From Congeria kusceri (taxonomy: Eukaryota; Mollusca; Bivalvia; Myida; Dreissenidae), in the NCBI GenBank assembly GCA_027627225.1, contig CM051034.1, forward strand, positions 6,688,858 to 6,752,857: 64,000 nt of DNA, read 5' to 3'. The notes beneath the pieces are model-generated. The model was not told the origin of the DNA, did no database searches, and worked only from the letters and a program-made list of their open reading frames with translations. The position numbers and the translations under genes are program-made. This document shows positions 57,000 through 64,000 of the stretch, piece by piece. Positions within the stretch are counted from its first letter, which is position 1, and each line of letters opens with the position of its first letter.

Positions 57000-57710
57000 T
57001 GTAACATTCACACACACATATCCCGACTGTCGTTGTCTGGGAGAAAACAATGGCTTTCAAGGAGAAGAAAGAACATTATAAGACGAGATATAAGAAGCTG
57101 CAATCCAGCATTAACCGTTTGCTTTAAAATGCAATGGTTCGTTTTCTTAACTCTGTACCAGAAATTGAGATTGAATGAACCATCAACGTGTCAGCAAACA
57201 AATATGATGCTGTCACCAAGCTCAATGTGTCTACACAACGTCAAATGTGACGTCACAAATGCTAACATGCAATGTCAAACTATACACTGAGGTAGTTCGT
57301 ATTCTGAGTTAAGAGGGCACTGGTCCAAACATAAAGGGCTCTGTGGCCATATCCACAAAGCTCCTAAGGAAAATCTTAACTTAAGTCTAATTTAAGTTAA
57401 AATTTCTAATAAAATTTTCTTTGTGAAAAGCAAAATTTTATTTTAAAAATGGTAAAATAAGAAGCATCTATTTATTCTTTACCGGATTAAAACCATTTTA
57501 GAAAAAAATAAACCTGAAATGAACCAGCCACAGACGTAAGGAATTTTATGATGTTAAGAATTTCACTTGAGTCTTTACTCATAAATGTTGTGGATATGGG
57601 CCCTAGAATGTTTATTAAATACAGTTCCTCTACTGCTGGAGCAGCTGGAGTTTCATATACTAGTAAAGCTGGCAAACATTAATCTGACACTGACCTTTAT
57701 GAATGAATCT
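57000..57710. other. Intronic stretch
   Basis: No repeats with clear edges. Short open frames only. Confidence 0.4.
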
Positions 57711-57713
57711 ATT

Positions 57714-57945
57714 AAACAAAAGCTGTCTCAGAACAGCACGCTCGACAACTCATTCCTCTTTGTCAGAGTTTTGCGCCTTGGTCAGTGACCTTACATAATG
57801 ACCCCGAAGACATGTGTGAAGTTTCAATTGACTATCTGTTATAGTTACAGAGATATGTACTTTCATGCAAATCTTGACCTAATTTTTATAAGTACGAAAA
57901 GGCGAATAATTATGCTAAAATGATGGTCACAGTTATAACCCATGC
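57714..57945 (+). mobile_element. AACAAAAGCTGT element, 3' truncated
   Basis: AAACAAAAGCTGTCTCAGAA followed by CAGCACGCTCGACAACTC has the same start and hairpin (GCTGT...ACAGC) as 26594. It includes one and a half internal units with TGACCTTACATAATGACCCC and AAGACATGTGTGAAGTTTCA, then stops near 57945 without the 3' hairpin. Confidence 0.6.
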
Positions 57946-60231
57946 GAATTTTCGGTCTCCATTTTCAAGATATGTATAAGCGTTGGTAATTTCACACCCC
58001 ACGTTTATATACAGTTTTAGGACACATTCGATTCCGGTATAAAGCCTACACACTGCATAAATGATGTCATAGTCTTGTATTTTGGGTAAGTTCCTGTTGT
58101 ATTGTCAAAATACATTTTTGTGTAGAATAAGATTTATACGTTGAACTCGAACAAGATCTTGTTACTCATATAACTACAACGGCTTTGATTTTAAATCTTA
58201 AATTCGCATCAAGGATTGTCGGCAAATGTTAACAGATAATGGCTGGATCGGACACCTTTCTAAAGACATCCAATGAACAAGGCTGAAAACAATTTCAATG
58301 TCCTACGCATGCAAATATTCTACTTTATTTTTCAATAGCATCCATTTGGCGCTTGATTGCCAAATAAAGATATATTTAAAACGCAGTTATACATTGTTTA
58401 TTGTAGTTTTAGGCATAACATAATATTTAGGTGGAAATGCATTTTTTTAAAGTAGCTAAACTGCAGTTGATTGGTTAAATAACGATTATGTACTAAACTA
58501 GTAATTTTATACATTAAGGATTTGTTTAATTGTGTCATTCTTTGCGTTTTAAAATAATAAACCATACACATGGACTTTTTCACAAGTCAGTAGCTCTGTT
58601 CTGTGAATTCGTAGCAATTACACATTTACCAAGTAGTTTCTGTTTCTTACAGACAAGAAGTATCACAAGGTATCCCTTTTGAATTGTCCACCCGTGGAAA
58701 AACGAGAGTGAAGAAATTACAAACTATTCAAAAAGGTAGCACTAACTTTAAAAATAAAGACCCACACATCATATCATGCTCATGCACGATCTATACAGGA
58801 ACTTACTTTTGCAATAATAGTTTATGTTCACACTTTGAAATAAAAATAAACAATCGGCAACACTGATTAAATCATATAAACGTAAATGCTGTATGAATCT
58901 CATAAAATTTAGGAGTGAGCATGGCATTTTTTGTTCGCATAATAGCAGAAAGGTGCATGGAAAGTTGTAAGCTAAGCAAAAGCTTATGAAAGTTATTTCT
59001 TGTACAAATACACAAAGTGGTGAACATGATCAGTTTCGTGAAAGTTGACTTGTTTATATTGACTTATTTCCACAACTTATTTTATTGAGGATAATCGATC
59101 GCTGGGAAGACAAGGTTTGGTTTTTAATATTTACAGGAATTTGATAAATGTATACTTTCTTAACATTGAGTGCATATTTTGGTGTAGGCGGATTTCTTCG
59201 ACTGTTGTTTTTGCTCATTCATGGAGGTGAATATTTTTTAATGTATGTAAATTCATTTGCACCTTCTGGCGTATACGTTTAAACCATAACTATTCTGTAT
59301 TTATACATTTGACTACTGCATACCTGTATTATGAAATTTAATTAATCCACATTATCATATAATATATGCTCGTTAGTCCATTTTCACGAACAAACGAAAA
59401 ATAAAAATATATTTGAATGCACACATTCTTAGAGTTAATACATATATAATTCATTGTATCAAGTTTGTAAATTTGTTGTACAAAAATAGACTTCATATCT
59501 ACATTCCATTTGTTCAGAGAACAATACACTTGGAAATTTCGAAATTTTTAAATATACGTTTGGAAAACATTGTAATCTATATTGACAACTTATGCTGACC
59601 TTGCACTTTGTTTACTCATAATCATACAATTTTTCCTCACATAATCTGTTACATAGTTGTATAAAAGATCAAACATTTTAGGAAGATAACACTTCAAATC
59701 ATGAGCATCCGCCAATTGTCCTATAACAACTATTGAGGTATTATATTAAGTTCACGTGAGTACTTTATATACGTTTATAATGGGTCCGCGTTAGCTATCA
59801 GAATGCTTATGTGTGGATTTTTAAAAAAGCAATTTGCTACGTGTGCACAGAGCAAATGCCAATGGATATTGTGAAAAGTATGAAAAGCGGAAAGCAGGTC
59901 GCTTTGTTGGCTAAATGAACTCTCTACGTTGTATATTGCCTATCGGAAAGCTCTGGGTTTTCTAAGCAGGTCCTTAGCAAACATTGTGTTGGAACAAGCA
60001 TTACTGCAATACTACCCGTGCGTATTAGTTTGTTTTGCTACCTTTTTTTTGCAAGGATTATAAGTGACACAAACAAACATATTCAGCGTTGTTATAATGT
60101 TATTTACAAGCGTAAAGCGGTTTGCCATTTCAAAGTGAGGTGTAAACAAAGCGGCCAATACAACCGACGGGAGGAGGCGTAACTTCGTCGGGGTTGTGGC
60201 TTAGTTTTTACCGACGGTCGAGGTGTTGCAC
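57946..60231. other. Long intronic stretch of the mosaic gene
   Basis: AT-rich; no repeat element with clear edges. Two strong-looking minus-strand donors (GTAAGTTCC near 58805 and GTAAGAAAC near 58652) have no upstream exon of matching phase that I could support. Confidence 0.4.
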
Positions 60232-60315
60232 CTGGGATCCCCCGAGTTGTTGCCGTCCCAACAGTCGAGCGAGTGGTGGTGGCTGGCGTGGAACTGACGT
60301 TTACGCCTCGCCTCA
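60232..60315 (-). CDS. Candidate exon: Thr/Pro/Arg-rich linker (exon a)
   Basis: With the acceptor GGGACTCAG and the donor CCCAG|GTGCAA the exon is 84 bp, phase 1 at both ends, matching all other exons of the series. It encodes RRGVNVSSTPATTTRSTVGT and then ATTRGIP, a Thr/Ser/Pro spacer with basic residues and one possible N-glycosylation site (NVS). Alternative bounds are an acceptor 10 bases earlier (CTTTCCTTTAG) and a donor GTCG|GTAAAA about 20 bases later, which would give phase 0. It is the most upstream exon found; no signal peptide exon was seen. Confidence 0.45.
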
Positions 60316-60990
60316 CTGAGTCCCACTAAAGGAAAGTTAATTTGTATACTGTCACACTGGGGAAGTTCCGATGTTTCTGGAGTAATTCAGTGGACGTGTT
60401 TTTCACAAATGTAATTGCAGCTCAAATTAGATGAGTTATTTATCCAATCAGCTGAATATCATCTGATTTACGGTAAACCAAGTTCACATAAAATGGCTCG
60501 TATTGTAATGCTTATGCTAAAAATACTCATCCAGTGAAAGCTTCGCAGCAGAATACATAAATACTGTCAAATGTATATATATATATATATTAAGGAAAGG
60601 TTTATAATACCTTGTATTACTAAGGTGTAAATTATTAGATATTTTCAAAACTTTTTTCACACAACGGGCAAAACAAAATGAATCAGATCAGCGTTTCGAT
60701 TCGAGTCAATATGTTTACCAATTATATCTGAGCAAGTACAAAGTAAATCACCGTTAGTTATTTACAGCACTGAAGGTAAAATTTTCTGAAGGAACATATT
60801 GTCCACAATGAGGTTCGTGCTAAACCATTTGTAAATAACACAGATAAACTATAGTGCGAAATTATTAACCTGACACTCCTGTATATTCTATGCACTCGGC
60901 ATTTATGTACAGATACCACGACAAGTATCGAGCGTAGCATATGCAATACTACGATGTAAATTGATTTCGTATTGGTTTACATATAGTAAA
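60316..60990. other. Non-coding stretch with a TA microsatellite
   Basis: Holds an alternating TA run at 60572-60591 and, at 60824-60877, the phrases that recur at 63583-63652. No exon was supported. Confidence 0.45.
60572..60591. repeat. TA microsatellite
   Basis: About ten alternating TA dinucleotides. Confidence 0.95.
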
Positions 60991-61206
60991 GCGCCAATGG
61001 TGTAGTGGAACAGATGCCGCGCTCAATGGTGTAGTGGAACAGATGCCGCGCTCAATGGTGTAGTGGAACAGATGCCGCGCTCAATGGTGTAGTGGAACAG
61101 ATGCCGCGCTCAATGGTGTAGTGGAACAGATGCCGCGCTCAATGGTGTAGTGGAACAGATGCCGCGCTTGCGATGCCAAGTTTGGAGTTCGAGTCTCCGC
61201 GCTGGT
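60990..61206 (+). tRNA. tRNA-like sequence with its 5' half repeated six times
   Basis: A 29-bp unit, CAATGGTGTAGTGGAACAGA plus TGCCGCGCT, containing an A-box-like TGGTGTAGTGG, occurs six times in a row with no changes (starts 60995, 61024, 61053, 61082, 61111, 61140). After the sixth copy follows the remainder: TGCGATGCCAAG, then TTTGGAGTTCGAGTCTCC with a good B box (GAGTTCGAGTC) and GCGCTGG. The leading AGCGC can pair with the trailing GCGCT, like an acceptor stem. Without five of the copies the length is about 72 bases. The anticodon is unclear. Confidence 0.65.
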
Positions 61207-61284
61207 ATTTTATTTTGCACAATATTTATCCATTTAGTGTGTGATTGTAATTGAAACCTTGGTTAATGTACAATAAAAATAATG

Positions 61285-62313
61285 AACAAGAGCTGTCAGA
61301 GGACAGCGCGCTCGACAATTCGAAATATTTCAGTTGGTACGTATTTTTGATAGTGGAAAGGGCATACATTTGTAAAAATACAAAACTTTAAAGTGAAGCC
61401 TTTTATACTTTATACATTTTTGGAATAAACACTTTAACAACAAAGTCAATGTAAAAAGTAAAAATACAAAACAGAGTTATTGGTAATGTTCACCCTGATA
61501 GAGTTGATGACAAAGGTTAGTTCCAAGTTTCAAGTTAGTAACCAAACTTTTTAATATAAACTTTAAACAGAAAAACTATGTGAAAAGGGGGCATAACTCT
61601 GTCAAAATACAAAATTGGGTTATGTGTAATGTTGCCCCTGATACTAGAGTTGATGACAAAAGTACATTCCAAGTTTCAAGTGAAAAACGTATGTAGTTTT
61701 GAAGTTACAAAACTTTTGAATACAAACTTTAAACAGAAAATATATGTAAAAAAAGGGGCATAACTCTGTCAAAATACAAAATAGAGTTATGGGGAATGTT
61801 CACCCTGATACTGGAGTTGATGGCAAAGGTATATTTCAAGTTTCAAGTGAATAGCTTTTGTAGTATTGAAGTTACAAAACTTTTGAATATAAACTTTAAC
61901 CAGAAAATCAATGAGAAAAAAGGGGCATAACTCTGTCAAAATACAAAACAGTGGTATAGGGAATGTTACCTTTGATACTGGAGTTGATGACAAAGGTTAG
62001 TTCCAAGTTTCAAGTGAATAACTTATGTAGTCTTGAAGTTACAAAAGTTTTGAATATAAACTTTAACCAGAAAATCTAAGTGAAAAAGGGGCATAACTCT
62101 GTCAAAATACAAAACAGAGTTATGATGAATGTTGCCCCTGACACTGGAGTTGATGACAAAGGTATACTCCAAGTTTCAAGTGAATAACTTATGTCGTTTG
62201 GAAGTTACAAGACTTTTGAATAAAAACTTTAACCAAATTCAGACGCAGACGCGGACACCGACGCCGGGGGTAGTATAAAAGCTCACATATTCTTCGAATA
62301 GTCGAGCTAAAAA
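61285..62313 (+). mobile_element. AACAAGAGCTGTC element with ~190-bp repeats and both ends
   Basis: Starts AACAAGA and the hairpin GCTGTC-AGAG-GACAGC (61292-61307), then GCGCTCGACAATTCGAA. Internal units of about 180-190 bp (five) share AAAAAGGGGCATAACTCTGT, CAAAATACAAAACAGAGTTA and TTCCAAGTTTCAAGTGAATA. It ends with CAGACGCAGACGCGGACACC and then AGCTC ... GAATAGTCGAGCT, the 3' end also being the complement of the 5' CTCGAC...TTCG. Confidence 0.7.
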
Positions 62314-62411
62314 ATGATTGTAAAGTAACACAATACAATATGCTACATGTTTATTTAATATCTCATGATCTTCATATTCTAAGAATAACTCGTAGCATTT
62401 CACAAAAGGTC

Positions 62412-62476
62412 GCTGTCAGACGGTATTGAACTCGGTTCGATGGCGTGCAGCGCTAGCACTTATACCACGCGACCAT
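62412..62476 (-). tRNA. tRNA-like pseudogene
   Basis: On the minus strand there is GGTCGCGTGGTATAAGTGCT (A-box-like), GCGCTGCACGCC with TGC in loop position (as in tRNA-Ala) and CCGAGTTCAATACCG (B-box-like). The acceptor ends pair poorly. Likely a degraded tRNA or tRNA-derived fragment. Confidence 0.45.
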
Positions 62477-62589
62477 AAAATACCACTCTCGATACCCTGT
62501 ATTTAAATCTATATCAACATAAATTCCAACAAGGGAGGTTTGTAAAACATGTATGACCCCCGACTTGAAGCCAAGTTGTGAATATGTGC

Positions 62590-63512
62590 AACTGTTAAGA
62601 AATTTCTTTAATATGCAATCCCAAGCGAGGTCTCGATATATGGTATCTATGTATGAAATTTCATTAAAATATCTCGATGCGTTCTCAAGTTATTGAGCGA
62701 AAACCGTTTTCTATTTGTAGTAACGGTGACCTTAACCTTGACCCCACCCACCCCATATGCAATTCCAAGTGAGGTCTCGATATAAGGTATCTATGTATAA
62801 AGTTTCATTAAAATATCTTGATGCGTTCTCAAGTTATTGAGCGGAAACCGTTTTTCTATTTTTAGTAACGGTGACCTTGACCTTTGACCTGTTGTCCTAA
62901 GAATGTATAGGCGTCTTCCTTTCCTTATAAGGTATCTATGTATGAAGTTTCATTAAAATATCTCCATGCGTTCTCAAGTTATTGAGCGGAAACCGTTTTC
63001 TATTTGTAGTAACGGTGACCTTAACCTTGACCCCACCCACCCCATATGCAATTCCAAGTGAGGTCTCGATATAAGGTATCTATGTATAAAGTTTCATTAA
63101 AATATCTTGATGCGTTCTCAAGTTATTGAGCGGAAACCGTTTTTCTATTTTTAGTAACGGTGACCTTGACCTTTGACCTGTTGACCTAAGAATGTATAGG
63201 CGTCTTCCTTTCTTTATAAGGTATCTATGTATGAAGTTTCATTAAAATATCTCCATGCGTTCTCAAGCTATTGAGCGGAAACCGTTTTTCTATTTTTAGC
63301 AACGGTGACTTTGACCTTTGACCTGTTGATCTCAAAATGTATAGGCGTTTTCCTTTCCTCCCAACTAACCAGCATACCAACTTTCATGATCGTAGGTCAA
63401 AGCGTTCTCTAGATATCGTGCGGAAACGAAATGGTCTACGGACAGGCCGACCATCCGACCGACCGACCGACAGGTGCAAAGCAAGATACCCCCACTTTTT
63501 CGAAGGGGGGCA
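62590..63512 (+). mobile_element. Family A repeat element with 3' hairpin
   Basis: Five to six units of about 140 bp (AAGTGAGGTCTCGATATAAG, GGTATCTATGTATGAAGTTT, GTTCTCAAGTTATTGAGCGG, TAGTAACGGTGACCTTGACC), with a higher-order repeat in which a two-unit block of about 285 bp (62700-62985 and 63000-63285) occurs twice. It ends with GACCGACCGACCGACAGG and a hairpin-like GATACCCCCACTTTTTCG ... GGGGGGCATA. Confidence 0.7.
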
Positions 63513-64000
63513 TAATAACAGAAACTCGTTCAAAACAACGCAATCAACCGATCACACTTACGGTTTGTCACGAAGATTAATTAGTGTCAGGTTAATAATT
63601 TCGCACTATATAACAAGATAATTAATACCATTTGTAAATAACAAAGATAAACAAGCATTATAATTATTTTGCTTACTTTCCATATGTTCATTAAACCCTA
63701 GGACCAATTCATATACTGTTATTGCGAAACCATATTTCTGTACAAAATGGACGACACGTTTTGCAAAACAATACATTATGTTGGCGCTAGTGGAGCACTA
63801 GTAGATGTGTTTAAACCACATTAAATAGTCGACACAGATTATATTATATATTCGTCGACATAAAGGGGATAGTGTAAAATCATTTTATTTCGCGTTGTCT
63901 AAATTTCGAGCATTCTTGACAAACGGCTATTTGGCACGGTTTTATATTCGAGCATTTTTTTATCATTTTGTATTATACTTTTAACAATAAATGAAAATAA
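63513..64000. other. Non-coding stretch to the window end
   Basis: Contains the right inverted repeat (63583-63610). Short minus-strand donor-like sequences occur (GTAAGTG near 63560, GTAAGC near 63675) without a supportable exon. Confidence 0.4.

Larger units (their letters stand above)
60850..63610. repeat. 2.76-kb segment between perfect 28-bp inverted repeats
   Basis: TATAGTGCGAAATTATTAAC plus CTGACACT at 60850-60877 is an exact inverted copy of 63583-63610. Just outside, ACCATTTGTAAATAACA and AGATAAAC occur as direct copies (60824-60849, and again about 16 bases beyond the right inverted repeat). The segment contains the tRNA-like array, one AACAAGAG element, a tRNA-like sequence and a 140-bp repeat array. 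Confidence 0.6.

Noticed and set aside
58640..58870. Strong minus-strand splice donors suggesting further exons of the ShKT gene
   Set aside because: No upstream acceptor gives an open frame with phase 1 at both ends; the candidates were 26 bp or had stops.
63540..63720. Possible first exons of the ShKT gene (GTAAGTG near 63560, GTAAGC near 63675)
   Set aside because: The only bounded block was 21 bp and carried no signal peptide; too weak to call.

Overview
This is eukaryotic, AT-rich, intergenic and intronic DNA. The repeat content points to a bivalve mollusc, probably heterodont: many short dispersed elements that start with AACAAGA plus a hairpin, carry internal 130-200 bp tandem repeats rich in AGGTCAAGGTCA, run into GACGGACGG tracts and end in a second hairpin (like the 'pearl'/Helentron-associated elements known from bivalves); a tRNA-headed SINE; mariner, hAT-like and Mutator-like DNA elements; and a non-LTR reverse transcriptase. 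The species cannot be fixed from the sequence alone.

Layout. 1-3200: dispersed tandem repeats and a 41-bp minisatellite. 3201-25556: a direct tandem duplication of about 12 kb, nearly identical between copies (same order of five minisatellites, tRNA-like sequences and repeat elements), with copy 2 missing about 2.2 kb near its left end. 25557-36380: Helentron-like elements, a 1.5-kb element with long inverted ends and a 10-bp target duplication, and a 1.1-kb hAT-like element with an 8-bp target duplication. 36380-46100: a SINE, a 170-bp repeat array, two copies of a 0.7-kb duplicated segment (one with an inserted inverted-repeat element carrying a 29-bp minisatellite), and two small weak ORFs.

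46400-60315, minus strand: seven candidate exons of one interrupted gene. Every one can be bounded by AG and GT, has a length divisible by three and has phase 1 at both ends. Two encode complete six-cysteine ShKT domains; four encode Thr/Ser/Pro-rich linkers, two of them being copies made by a local duplication; one encodes a short beta-rich segment that weakly recalls the start of an IgGFc-binding N-terminal domain. The likely product is an extracellular mosaic protein with mucin-like linkers. First and last exons were not found. The gene's introns hold a degraded mariner with an intron-like interruption, a pair of 2.5-kb duplicated blocks, and a 5'-truncated LINE whose RT ORF is intact but whose C-terminus is shifted by a 7-bp duplication.

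60316-64000: a tRNA-like sequence whose 5' half is amplified six times, another AACAAGA element, a tRNA pseudogene-like sequence and a 140-bp repeat array, all lying between inverted copies of a 28-bp sequence.

No complete conventional protein-coding gene, rRNA or CRISPR array was seen. Coordinates of repeat edges are read by eye and can be off by some tens of bases where repeats are diverged.
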